The translations under genes were made by a program, and so were the position numbers. Under the pieces are notes generated by a model. That model was not told the origin of the DNA, searched no databases, and saw only the letters and a list, made by a program, of their open reading frames with translations. Of a stretch of DNA of 64,000 bases, positions 55,606 through 64,000 are shown one piece after another. Every line of letters begins with the position of its first letter. Position 1 is the stretch's first letter. This stretch comes from Gambelia wislizenii (taxonomy: Eukaryota > Chordata > Lepidosauria > Squamata > Crotaphytidae), in assembly GCA_030847615.1 (NCBI GenBank), contig JAUMIR010000001.1, forward strand, positions 381,468,687 to 381,532,686, given 5' to 3'.

Positions 55606-56050
55606 GAGTGGAAGCTATTAACTAGAAAATCACTAGTTCAAAGACCATAAACCAGCTAAGGGGCCTTGGGCTACCAAAAGCCTCAGAGCTGAAATACATG
55701 TTCCAATTAATCGGATACAGCCATGTCTTCTGTCCACCTGCCCCCTTAATTAATTAGAAGCACAGACATGCAGAATGTTTATTCTGATTATAGTAAAAAT
55801 GAGAGGGGTTACATTTTTCTCCACAGCCATTACTGGGACAGAATGGAATTCTGTCCTCCCATGCAAAGGCATAGTTTCCATTGGTGCTGAAAACCTGCCA
55901 CATGCAGCCCCATAGCATAAATGAGAACTTTTTAAAAAGTAAGCCTCACAGCTACGTATCCCAGTTCTGTCTAGGAAGGGGGAAAGGAAAGCTTCCCTCA
56001 CTGTGAACTATGAATCAGATAAAAAGGTTGTATCTCTCCCTCTGTGAGTG
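55606..56050. other. Unassigned flank of Harbinger 2
   Basis: No recognisable gene. It ends in a (GT)n run at about 56,047-56,095. Confidence 0.45.
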
Positions 56051-56051
56051 A

Positions 56052-56087
<36 letters not shown>

Positions 56088-56095
56088 GTATGTGC

Positions 56096-56265
56096 ATTCA
56101 ACTCACCTGTTGACTTAGGGTGATTCCCATGAATTTCATAGGGTTTTCTTAGATAAGGAATACTCAGAAGCAGTTTTCTATTGCTTTCCCTGGGAATATA
56201 GCCTACAGCACCTGATATTCCCATCCTGGCCCTGGTTAGCTTCCAAGATCAGACAGGTTCCAAGA
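56096..56265 (-). repeat. 5S rRNA-headed SINE (5S-Sauria type)
   Basis: On the minus strand the head matches the second half of 5S rRNA: 'gtctgatcttggaagctaa', then 'cagg' and 'gatgggaatatcaggtgctg' with one internal gap. The body continues to a tail 'aaaccctatgaaattcatgg...cctaagtcaacaggtg', the BovB-like ending of Sauria SINEs. This combination is a squamate marker. It is not a 5S gene because the first half and the terminator are missing. Confidence 0.7.
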
Positions 56266-56635
56266 TTCTTCCTGTATGATCTTGTACCTGAATTTCTATA
56301 CCCTTAATTAATTAAAGGGAGGGTGAGATACACCAGCACTCCATGCATGAAGTACAAGGTATAATTTGGTTTCCAGCTTGCAATCATCAGTATGAGAATA
56401 ATAGCAGCAGCAACAACACTCATGGGCAATCCTGAAGGTGATGAGGAGACCTGTCCCTCCTGACAAGTAGCTCATTCTCACCTGCCATTATCATTGTTAA
56501 GTCCCTATGGCAAATTCCTAAGACCCCCAGTTAACGACTCTGCCCCCAAATGATTTTTCGCTTCAGTTCCAAATCTTCTATCCTGCCAATAACTTTTAAA
56601 AATCAGCTCAGCATTTAGAATACAGTTTAGACATA

Positions 56636-56700
56636 TAGAATCATAGAATCATCGAGTTGAAACAGACCACAAGGGCCATCCAATCCAGCCCCCTGCTATG
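56636..56700 (-). mobile_element. CR1 3' tail, minus
   Basis: The sequence 'atagaatcatagaatcatc' followed by 'accacaagggccatccaatcc' is the last 65 bp of CR1, inverted. It abuts a plus-strand CR1. Confidence 0.8.
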
Positions 56701-57880
56701 CTGTCTGTAAGCACTTCGAACAGACCACCTGTAAGCACTTAGAAAGGAATGCCATGATCACAAAAAGTCAACATGGATTTCTCAAAAACAAGTTGTGCCA
56801 GACTAATGTCATCTCCTTTTTTTGATAGAGTTGCAAACTTGATAGATGAAGGGAATGCAGTGGATGTAGTGTATCTTGAATTCACTAAGGCTTTTGACAA
56901 GTTCCCCCATGATATTCTTGCAAAAAAGTTAGTAACCTGTGGGCTAGACAATGCAACTCTTAGGTGGATTTGTAATTGGTTGACAGACCAAACCCAAAGG
57001 GTAGTCACCAATGGCTCCTCTTCATCATGGAGAGAAGTGACCAGTGGGTTGCCACAGGGTTCTCTCCTGGGCCCAGTGCTATTCAACATCTTTATCAATG
57101 ACATGGATGAGGGAATAGAGGGTATGCTTATCAAGTTTGCAGATGACACCAAATTAGGAGGGGTAGATAATATCCCAGAGGACAGGATCAGAATCCAAAA
57201 TGACCTCAACAGATTAGAAAGCTGGGCCAATATTAACAAAATGAATTTCAACAGGGAGAAATGTAGGATACTACACTTGGGAACTAAACAGATATAGGAT
57301 GGGTGATGCATGGCTTGAGGGCAGTACATGCAAAAAGGATCTAGGAGTCTTAGTGGACCACAAGCTGAACATGAGTCAGCACTGTGATGCAGCAGCTAAA
57401 ATAGCCAATGCAATTCTAGGCTGCATCAACAGAAGTATAGTGTTTAGTTCAAGGGAAGTAATAATGCCACTGTATTATACTTTGTCAGACCTCACCTGGA
57501 ATACTGTGTTCAGTTCTGGGCACCACCATTCAAGAAGGATATGGACAAGCTGGAACGTGTCCAGAGGAGGGCGACCAAAATAGTAGGAGGTCTGGAAGCC
57601 ATGTCCTATGAGGAGTGGCTTAGGGAGCTGGGTATGTTTAGCCTCAGGAAGAGAAGGTTAAAAGGGGATATGATAGCCATGTTTAAATATTTGAAGGGAT
57701 GTCATATTGAGGATGGGGCAAGCTTGTTTTCTGCTGCTCCAGAACTAGGACATGGAGCAATGCATTCAAATTACAGGAAAAGAGATTCCACCTAAACATT
57801 AGGAAGAACTTCCTGATAGTAAGAGCTGTTCAGCAGTGGAATGCACTGCCTTGTGGTGTGGTGGAGTCTCCTTCTTTTGA
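56700..57880 (+). pseudogene. CR1 reverse transcriptase, C-terminal half
   Basis: The longest frame (56,773-57,297, 174 codons) contains '[19 protein letters not shown]', '[19 protein letters not shown]' and the catalytic FADD (residues 122-125). A stop (57,295-57,297) and frameshifts separate it from '[20 protein letters not shown]' (57,358 on) and from '[14 protein letters not shown]' (57,550 on). The last 90 bp and the 3' UTR are missing, because the copy is cut at 57,880 where an opposed CR1 begins. It lacks the endonuclease. The catalytic pair is intact but the protein is not. Confidence 0.88.
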
Positions 57881-58590
57881 GAGAACCCTGTAGCACCCCA
57901 TTGGTCACTTCACATGATGAAGAGGAGCCGTTGGTGACTAGCGTTTAGGTTTGGTCTGTCAACCAATTACAAATCCACGTAACAGTTGCATTGTCTAGCC
58001 CACAGGTTACTAATTTTTTTGCAAGGATATCACATGGGACTTTGTCAAAGGTCTTACTGAAATCAAGATATGCTACATCCACAGCATTCCCTTCATCTAC
58101 CAAGTATGTAAATCTATATATAAAAAAAAGAGAGAGAAGTTTTTCAAAAACCCATATTGACTTTTAGTGATCACTACATTCCTTTCTAAGTGCTTACAGA
58201 CTGTCTGCTTAATGATCTGTTCTAGAATCTTTCCTAGTGTTGATGTTAGGGTGACTGAGCGATAATTATTTGGGTCTTCTTTTTTCCCCTTTTAAAAATG
58301 GGGAGAACATTTGCCCTCCTCCAGTCCACTGGAGCCTCTCTCGTTCTCCAGGATTTATCAAAGCTTATTGCCAGTGGTTCTGAGATTACTTCTGCTAGTT
58401 CTTTAATACTCTTGGATGTAGTTCATCTGGCCCTGGAGAACCTCTTTATCTGTTCTATGCTGCATTTCCCCTACTGCATCATCTGCTCCATTTTCTCCAG
58501 GTTGAACACTGTTCTCCTTTTGGGAGAAGACCAAGGCAGAGAAGGTGTTGAGTAGCTCTGCCTTTTCTCTGTCCCCTGTCGTGAAAAGTC
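57881..58590 (-). pseudogene. CR1 segment from the endonuclease-RT linker to mid-RT, minus
   Basis: Minus strand from 58,590: 'DRGQRKGRATQ'-like text (consensus '...GDREKAELLN'), then a degenerate linker and RT fingers, ending near 57,885 at the equivalent of 'VTNGSSSS'. Its 57,880-58,190 part is the inverted counterpart of 56,720-57,060, so the two CR1s form an inverted pair with arms of a few hundred bp. Frames are broken throughout. Confidence 0.75.
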
Positions 58591-59025
58591 AATCTAAAAT
58601 TTGATGTGATCTCAGCTTTTGAAAGTAGCATATTTGAAGGAATTTTAAATGGACAGTTTCTCTGCAAGAGAAATTACAGCACATTTGAATTTATAAACAG
58701 TTCACATCATTACAGTAAAGTGACTTGCACAATATGTATTTATTTCCTAGTCACTACATTGTTTCATTTACACAACTGTATTGCATATAGAAAAACAATC
58801 TAAATAATGGGTTTACTTTTTGGGAAGCTTCACAACAGAATTTTGAATTAAAATGCATTAATGGGGGGTATTTTTGTCATCACCTATGAAAACATTTACC
58901 ATAGAAAATGCTTTTATATTCACTAATGCCCAAACCAATTTTTTCACCTTGCTCCCCCAGGGAAAACTGTGTAGCTACACCCCTGCCTTATGGCTACTGG
59001 GAAGAAAGTCATTTTTCATATAACT
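58591..59025. other. Unassigned sequence
   Basis: Nothing recognised. Confidence 0.4.
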
Positions 59026-59120
59026 ATGGACTTGTCAATACAGGAAGAAACAATGCACATACCTGCACATTATATGCAATTCGCAACAGCTTTATTTTGT
59101 CTCCATGGCATTTTGGCAAA
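59026..59120 (+). repeat. 95-bp direct repeat, copy 1
   Basis: Begins 'atggacttgtcaatacagg' and ends 'catggcattttggcaaa'. It matches copy 2 at 59,852-59,946 with three differences in 95 bases. Confidence 0.92.
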
Positions 59121-59817
59121 AACAAAATTATGCGAAGATCTTTGGAAGACTTCACAAAAGAGTCAGGAGCAATAAACACCTGAGGCAAAGCACAAAAATC
59201 AGTGTGTATAGAGCCATTGTACTGTCTATCCTCCTTTATGGATCTGAAACATGGGTCACCTATCGCCACCACCTATGACTCCTTGAATGCTTTCATCAGC
59301 GCTGTCTACGCACAATCCTAAATATACACTGGACTGACTATGTGACGAATGTTGCTGTCCTTGAGCAAGCAGGATCACCAGTATTGAGGCCATGATATTG
59401 AGAACGCAGCTGCGCTGGACAGGGCACGTTTCTAGGATGGAGGACCATCGCCTCCCAAAAATACTACTCTACGGTGAACTTGCCACGGGTCAGCGTAAGA
59501 GGGGCGCTCCAAAAAAGCGATACAAAGACTCCCTGAAACAACATCTCAGGCTCGGCCAAATTGATCACCAACAGTGGTCCGTCCTGGCCTCACATCGGGA
59601 GGCATGGAGACGCACTATCCACAATGCTGCAGCCTTATTTGAGAACTCACGCCAAACAAGTCTTGAAGAGAAACGACAACGCAGAAAGAATCACAACCCA
59701 AAAACATCACCCAAGGAGACCTTCTGCTGTGCTTTTTGCAACCGGTCTTGTTTATCTCGGATTGGCCTTTTTAGTCATCAGCGTGCTTGCAGAAAGCGCG
59801 GGATGTGTCCTTCCTGA
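59121..59817 (+). pseudogene. RTE-X/Dong-like LINE ORF2 C-terminus with zinc finger
   Basis: One plus-strand frame reads 'KHLRQSTKISVYRAIVLS', 'ILLYGSETWVTYRHH', a stop, then after a frame change 'LRWTGHVSRMEDHRLPKILL', 'YGELATGQRKRGAPKKRYKD' and a final CCHH finger, 'CCAFCNRSCLSRIGLFSHQ'. The last 141 codons (59,392-59,817) are uninterrupted. This order (LYGSETW, LRWxGHV-RM, SRIGL-SH finger) is known from RT C-termini of several non-LTR clades; I am unsure which. The RT core is missing. The fragment is bounded exactly by the two 95-bp repeats. Confidence 0.65.
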
Positions 59818-59851
59818 ATCTTTGTTTGCGAAGAAAAGCCAGGGAGAGAGA

Positions 59852-59946
59852 ATGGACTTGTCTATACAGGAAGAAACAATGCACATACCTGCACACTATA
59901 TGCAATTCGCAACAGCATTATTTTGTCTCCATGGCATTTTGGCAAA
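59852..59946 (+). repeat. 95-bp direct repeat, copy 2
   Basis: 97% identical to 59,026-59,120. It is followed by three spaced copies of 'aacttcattcacagcca' (first one 'cttcattcacagcca'). Confidence 0.92.
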
Positions 59947-59989
59947 CTTCATTCACAGCCATGAACTTCATTCACAGCCACACATTTTG

Positions 59990-60088
59990 CCAACTTCATT
60001 CACAGCCATGTGAATGTCGCAGAGGATACCTTCGCATAATATGCGAAGGTATCCTCTGCGACATTCACATGGCTGTGAATGAAGTTGG
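59990..60088. repeat. Perfect 49-bp-arm palindrome
   Basis: The arms 59,990-60,038 and 60,040-60,088 are exact reverse complements around one A at 60,039. The left arm begins 'ccaacttcattcacagccat' and the centre reads 'ttcgcata-a-tatgcgaa'. The outer part of the arm repeats the 'cttcattcacagcca' motif found twice upstream. No gene is encoded. Confidence 0.97.
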
Positions 60089-60324
60089 TAGTTGTGTCAT
60101 TATTTTGTGCAGGGAGGGGGGTGAGGAATGTGAAGGGGACCCAGTGGTTCCTGGAGATGATGATGAGGCTAGCCATGTGAAGAAGAGGGGAGTTGCCCAC
60201 CCTTCACCCATCCTGGCAGCAATGTTGGCAGCCTCTGATTCTGGCTGCAAAGGGACAGCAGGAGCCACCTGGCCAGCTGCCAGGAGAAGGAACGCGAGGG
60301 TGATTCTTCACTGCTCCAGCAGAA

Positions 60325-60503
60325 GGTGATGGCTCAGTGCTATGGAATCCTGGGATTTGTAGTTTGTTGTGGCACCAGAGCTCTTTGACAGAGAAAGAAA
60401 ACTATCTCATGAAGCTACAAATCCTAGAATTCCATAGCATCGAGCCATGAATGTTACAGCAGTGTCAAACTGGATTATTTCTGCAGTGCAGATGCAACCT
60501 AAG
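60325..60503. mobile_element. Palindromic MITE, second copy, left-truncated
   Basis: The sequence 'ggctcagtgctatggaatcc' and, inverted, 'attccatagcatcgagcc' are the inner arms. The right end 'ttctgcagtgcagatgcaacctaag' matches the right end of the element at 5,390-5,857. Confidence 0.75.
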
Positions 60504-61034
60504 GGTTTATCTACATGGGCAATTTACTCCATCTTATCCCCGTTTTAGAACCCTGCAGTTCTGATAACACAGGGTGCATGCCCCATTTTTCCCTTGGGCA
60601 GTCCCCATGACTCCCAGTGCAAAGATGGGATTAAGATGGGGGGGTGGAGACGGGCTAAATCCTATTTAAAAAAATTAATAAAAAAGAAAAAACCCTGCTT
60701 AACTCTGTTTTGGCCAGAAAAAATGGATCACGACACGGCAGGCCAGACCATCACTGCTGCTACCGGTCTGCCATTGCTCTCCTACAGTAGAAAGGAGTCC
60801 CTTAACATGTGACCAAGGCTGGTCACATGCAGAGTGCCTTGGTCATATCTTGCAGGCTGGCTTCCTAGCTTGCAGAAGAGTGAGTGATACAGTGATGGTG
60901 GCTGCAGTGATGGGCCAGCATGCCTGTCTGGACTTCCTCCCATTTGATGAGGGTAATGGGTGAGGAACAGGCCTGATCTGTGGGCAGGATACACTGGTAG
61001 GGAGCCATCGTATCCTGCCCTGTGTAGACGAGCC
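60503..61034. mobile_element. Possible Harbinger-type MITE
   Basis: The left end 'gggtttatctacatgggca' and the inverted right end 'ggctcgtctacacagggca' share the TCTACA-GGGCA core. Flanks are TAA (left) and AAA (right), close to a 3-bp TWA duplication. The ends resemble the left end of Harbinger 1. The interior shows no gene. Confidence 0.45.
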
Positions 61035-61440
61035 AAAGGTCCCCAACTACAGCATCTCAAAAATTCTTCTGTTGGTGGTGGTGGTCGGGGAGAGGTGAAT
61101 GCCTTTAAAGGTAGGTTTGGAGAGGGTGTGGCTACAGAGATGTAGCTACTGTATATTGCTCTGTCTTCCAATGCAGGATCTCAGCCAATATTTCTACACA
61201 AAAGTATTATTTCCTGTGCATAAAATGCTTTTTCTTGTGTAGAAAAATGATGTTTTCTGCACAAAAATAGCTGCTCAAAAATATGATGTGCAAATTTCAT
61301 GCAAAATAAGTCTTAAGCTGAGAATAGTTTTCAAAAACTGCAAAAACCTCATTGCTTCCTTCGATAATGAAATTAGTGAAGAATTACATGACTGTGTTCA
61401 AGAGATCTTATTTGTAATTTAGTGGAAAGCAAAGGAATTT
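61035..61440. other. Unassigned sequence
   Basis: Nothing recognised. Confidence 0.4.
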
Positions 61441-61442
61441 AG

Positions 61443-61965
61443 TACTGTCCCAGTGGTCCAATTGTTGCAACATTACATAACCCTTCACTATAAAGGATTG
61501 TCATCTCACTCCATAGCCAAGTTGTCAGCTATTTCCTTTTGCTTGAAGGCACAAAATCAGGTAGGCAACACAGGGGGATTTCAGATCCAGAAAGTTTTAG
61601 AAGGTTGCAATAGGGAGAGAGGTTTGGTGTTTGACCCCTGGAGGCCCCTGTCAACTAACATTCTTAAAGGTTTGGGTGAAATATGGTTGGGGATTTGAAC
61701 CTCATCATATGAAGGTATGTTCCATGCAGCAGCTTTGACTGCTTTCTTCAAGGCACTGTGGGTTAGCAAACTGGTCATGGCATCAAAGAGTGACAAGTCT
61801 GGTAAGGCACTGGAATTGAGGGATATACACATAGGGGTGCAGAGCATCACAGTAAAAATCAGATCTGCCAAATCTGGACTGGCCATGTTGGGACCCATTT
61901 GGGACTGGGTGACTTGGCTTTTCTTGAGTGTCTGGGTAAGAGGGGCTTGCAGTGGCATGGGCTGA
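61443..61965 (+). pseudogene. Tyrosine recombinase fragment (DIRS/Ngaro or Crypton type)
   Basis: Broken plus-strand frames read 'YKGLSSHSIAKLSAISFCLK', 'GFQIQKVLEGCNRERG', 'DPWRPLSTNILKGLGEIW', then, after a stop, 'MFHAAALTAFFKALWVSKLV', 'ASKSDKSGKAL' and 'VKIRSAKS'. This is the SAM-like core-binding domain and the first part of the catalytic domain of the vertebrate YR family. The usual 'FGALRISEL' box with the first catalytic Arg is 'FKALWVSKL', Arg to Trp. The part with the second Arg, His and the nucleophilic Tyr is missing. In YR retroelements this enzyme integrates circular DNA. Confidence 0.6.
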
Positions 61966-62351
61966 TGCTGATGCTGTTTGGGGATCACATGGGCCTCTGC
62001 CTCATATCCTTATCATCTATATTGGTGGAAATTATTTGGGACTGTTGAAGGGTAAAGCCCTTATTTTGCAGCTATTCCATGACATGGGGGTAATACAGTC
62101 TAAGTGGCTGGAAGTTGAGATTTTAAGGTCCACCATGTTGCCCTAGCCGGTGTGGTGAGGAGAAGGTGTCCCATGTTTAATTCACAGGGCCCAGTGTAGG
62201 GCTAACAGAGAGAGACAAAACCCAGGTTAAAGGAATGGGCCACTATTTACCCCACCCAGATATTCTATTCCAGAGACAGGAGCTCTACCGAGCAGATGGC
62301 ATTCAGTTTTCCAAAGCAGGAAATGAACTCTTCTTGGAGGATCTGCAATAA
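61966..62351 (+). pseudogene. SGNH-hydrolase-like domain downstream of the recombinase
   Basis: Plus-strand frames read 'ILIIYIGGNYLGLLKGKALI' (block III GGND with Asp now Tyr), 'HDMGVIQSKWLEVEI', then stops and shifts. The end is 'ELYRADGIQFSKAGNELFLE', then 'DLQ' and TAA (62,349-62,351), where the expected catalytic DGxHLS is DGIQFS (His to Gln). SGNH-like domains accompany some tyrosine-recombinase retroelements, so both fragments probably come from one element. Both key residues are lost. Confidence 0.55.
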
Positions 62352-62829
62352 GGCATGAAGGCCTTGTTGCACAGCCTGGTGAAGGATAGGGGCTAAGCAA
62401 ATGCTTGCCCCATATTCATGGCAGGTAGTCAAGGGAGAGGTAAGAGTTTGGTGAGCACCTATGGCACCCTTTTGGTGAAGGAGAGTCCTCTGGAGCTGCC
62501 TTTGCAGCTAGGGAGGTGGGGAAAAAAACTTGCCTTGGGGTTGGCCTGAGGGATATACTCTCATTTTAAGTCCTGTGACTTGGGGGAGGGAACCTTGGGT
62601 TGGCCTTCCAGTTGCAGGCCACCCGGGGAGCAACCCAGCATTTGGGTTCTCCTTGGTTCAGGTGTTTTCACCCAGGGGAAACTGCAGACGAAGTCTGGGG
62701 GAAGATCACTTGCTTCATCTGCTCCCACACTAGGTTGCTGCCTCCCTTATTTGTTGCAGCTTTCAAATAAAAACAATAAATAGGATAGATTTAAATAAAG
62801 TAGCCAATATACAACCCAACATAGGGTTG
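62352..62829. other. Unassigned sequence
   Basis: Probably the 3' part of the recombinase element, but no motif supports that. Confidence 0.35.
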
Positions 62830-62834
62830 GGTTC

Positions 62835-63010
62835 CACCCTGGTGGTGCAGTGGTTAAATGCCAGTACTGTGAACCACAAGGTTATAAGTTCGATCCCAGA
62901 GGGCTCCAAGGTTGACTCAGTCTTCCATCCTTCCGTAGCTCAGTAAAATGAGGACCAGAATAATAAAGAGCTGGGGCGATGTGCTGTGAAAGCTGTTAAC
63001 ACAGTTTCCA
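62835..63010 (+). repeat. tRNA-derived SINE, third type
   Basis: A-box-like 'tggtggtgcagtggtta' and B-box-like 'ggttataagttcgatccc', then 'aaggttgactcagtcttcc' and 'agtaaaatgaggacc'. This is the layout of the ACA-type SINE of lizards. The downstream tail is diverged. Confidence 0.65.
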
Positions 63011-63109
63011 GAAAAGAAGCAGCCATTGTTATTAGTACAATGCATTTGTGCAGCATAACTCCTGCAGTGTCATTACATGCCAACAGCACCATTTACTGGC
63101 ATCTGCATT

Positions 63110-63300
63110 GTATAACTGTTTGTCTTGTCTGTAATTTGCTTTGAATTGTATTTATTGAACTGCTTTGAATCCATTTTGCTTTGAATTGCATGTACTGAAC
63201 TGTATTCAATTGAATTGTGTTGCACTTATTTTATATTGTGATGTTGTACCCCACCCCGATACTGAGGGGAGAGGCGGGTAATAAATAACTAAGTATTGTT
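63110..63300 (+). repeat. L2/CR1-clade LINE tail
   Basis: A 'tgaactgctttgaat' stretch repeated three times with variation is followed by the tail 'gtaccccaccccgatactg...gaggcgggtaataaataact'. Only the 3' UTR. Confidence 0.5.
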
Positions 63301-63379
63301 ATTATCTAATATTATTCTCATTATTTCCCATGTTGCTCAGCCAAAAAAAATAATTAAAAAAAATGAAAAATTCAAATGC

Positions 63380-63862
63380 TGGACCACATGCTAGCCCAAA
63401 GCCTATTTGCTTCCACTCTTATCGCTACTAACACAAAAATTAAAAAAGTTAGGGATAACATACAGATGGGAAAGACAAGAGGGAGTAACATTTCTGTATA
63501 ATCAGAAGAGACAGAGAATAAATACAGTAGGAAAGGCAGAACAATTTGTCAAGATATTGGAGACAGAGGAAAGCAAGCAAGCAGAAACAAGAGATTAAAA
63601 AAGAAGAAAAGTGATGAAAAGAATGATGACCAGAGTGAAAAGGATATGGCTGAATGAGCTAATAAACAACAGAAGAAATAGGAACAACAAGAAGGAGAAG
63701 GAGAGGAAGAGGAAATAGAGGAAGAAGAAGAAGATGAAACAGGAACAAAAGAGGATTTACAAGAAGACGATATGGCCCCAGAAGAAGAGGAAGAGGTAGC
63801 AGATTAGAACCCAGAAAAGAAGGCAATACAAAAGAAGGAGAAACAATAAATAGAAGAACAGA
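63380..63862 (+). pseudogene. L1 ORF1 C-terminus of a second L1, decayed
   Basis: Frame 63,407-63,598 reads 'LTQKLKKLGITYRWERQEG', 'TFLYNQKRQRINTVGKAEQF', the C-terminal domain of ORF1p. It aligns with residues 212-260 of the ORF1 at 31,736. After frameshifts a long acidic run follows ('EGEGEEEEIEEEEEDE', 'EDLQEDDMAPEEEEEVAD') up to TAG at 63,805-63,807. The copy begins abruptly at about 63,380, so it is 5'-truncated. Confidence 0.8.
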
Positions 63863-64000
63863 ATGACTATTACAATCAGATCATGGAATGTAAAAGGCCT
63901 AAACGAGCCTGAAAAGAGGAACCAAGTCTTTCACATATTGGAAAAAAGTAAAGCTGAAATTATCTGCTTACAAGAAACAAAAATTTGAGAAAAAGACAAG
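63863..64000 (+). pseudogene. L1 ORF2 start, cut by the window edge
   Basis: ATG at 63,863 opens 'MTITIRSWNVKGLNEPEKRN' and 'IICLQETKI', the first two endonuclease motifs, before TGA at 63,986-63,988. The spacer from the ORF1 stop is 55 bp. The element continues beyond the window. Confidence 0.85.

Noticed and set aside
56175..56260. Possible 5S rRNA gene.
   Set aside because: Only part of the 5S sequence is present, with an internal gap and a SINE body attached.
62835..62910. A- and B-box-like sequences that might be a tRNA gene.
   Set aside because: No acceptor stem or anticodon arm closes, and the downstream body is SINE-like. The same holds for the heads at 2,735, 14,036, 16,920 and 45,955.

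Overview
The window looks like a gene-poor, transposon-dense stretch of a squamate reptile genome (a lizard or snake; I cannot go finer). The evidence is the company the repeats keep: BovB, CR1, L2-like and L1 LINEs, Penelope-like elements (PLEs), a DIRS/Ngaro-type tyrosine-recombinase retroelement, Harbinger and hAT DNA transposons, and tRNA- and 5S-headed SINEs ending in a BovB-like tail. I found no host protein-coding exon, no functional tRNA or rRNA gene and no CRISPR array. Everything coding that I can recognise belongs to a mobile element.

Layout. 1-5040: L2-like and CR1 tails, a tRNA-type SINE and a small minisatellite. 5040-6105: a decayed BovB RT fragment split by a MITE that is itself split by a TA-flanked MITE. 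About 6106-12483: Harbinger element 1, with a Myb/SANT gene on + and a transposase on -, both broken. 12.5-19 kb: mostly unassigned sequence, a SINE, microsatellites, a CR1 tail and an L2-like 3' end. 19.27-21.33 kb: a hAT transposase gene split by a 959-bp solo LTR. 22.99-25.3 kb: a DIRS/Ngaro-like gag on - split by a CR1, followed by a GC-rich block to 26.37 kb. 26,783-27,281: a second solo LTR. 29,405-37,100: a PLE half interrupted by a full-length 7.1-kb L1 (ORF1 intact, ORF2 intact apart from one frameshift). 41.06-43.23 kb: a minus-strand CR1 carrying an inverted-dimer PLE and a hAT-type MITE. 43,430-44,903: a second inverted-dimer PLE. 48,130-55,602: Harbinger element 2, complete from inverted repeat to inverted repeat, with a transposase gene and two different Myb/SANT-like genes. 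56.6-58.6 kb: two CR1 copies facing each other. 59.0-60.1 kb: the C-terminus of another LINE between 95-bp direct repeats, next to a perfect 99-bp hairpin. 60.3-61.03 kb: two MITEs. 61.44-62.35 kb: a decayed tyrosine recombinase plus SGNH-hydrolase fragment. 63.38-64.0 kb: a second L1 running off the window.

How the parts fit. Insertions can be ordered by nesting. The L1 is younger than its host PLE. The two solo LTRs are younger than the sequence they interrupt. The PLE dimer and the hAT MITE are younger than the CR1 they sit in. Exact target-site duplications are visible for the L1 (17 bp), both LTRs (5 bp each), both PLE dimers (13 and 12 bp), Harbinger 2 (TTG) and two TA MITEs.

The points I consider most worth following are the acidic C-terminal tail of L1 ORF1p seen in two L1 copies, the shared asymmetric architecture of the PLE dimers, the second Myb/SANT gene inside Harbinger 2, the recombinase plus SGNH fragment, and the perfect hairpin at 60,039. 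All family assignments come from reading motifs by eye, without database searches.
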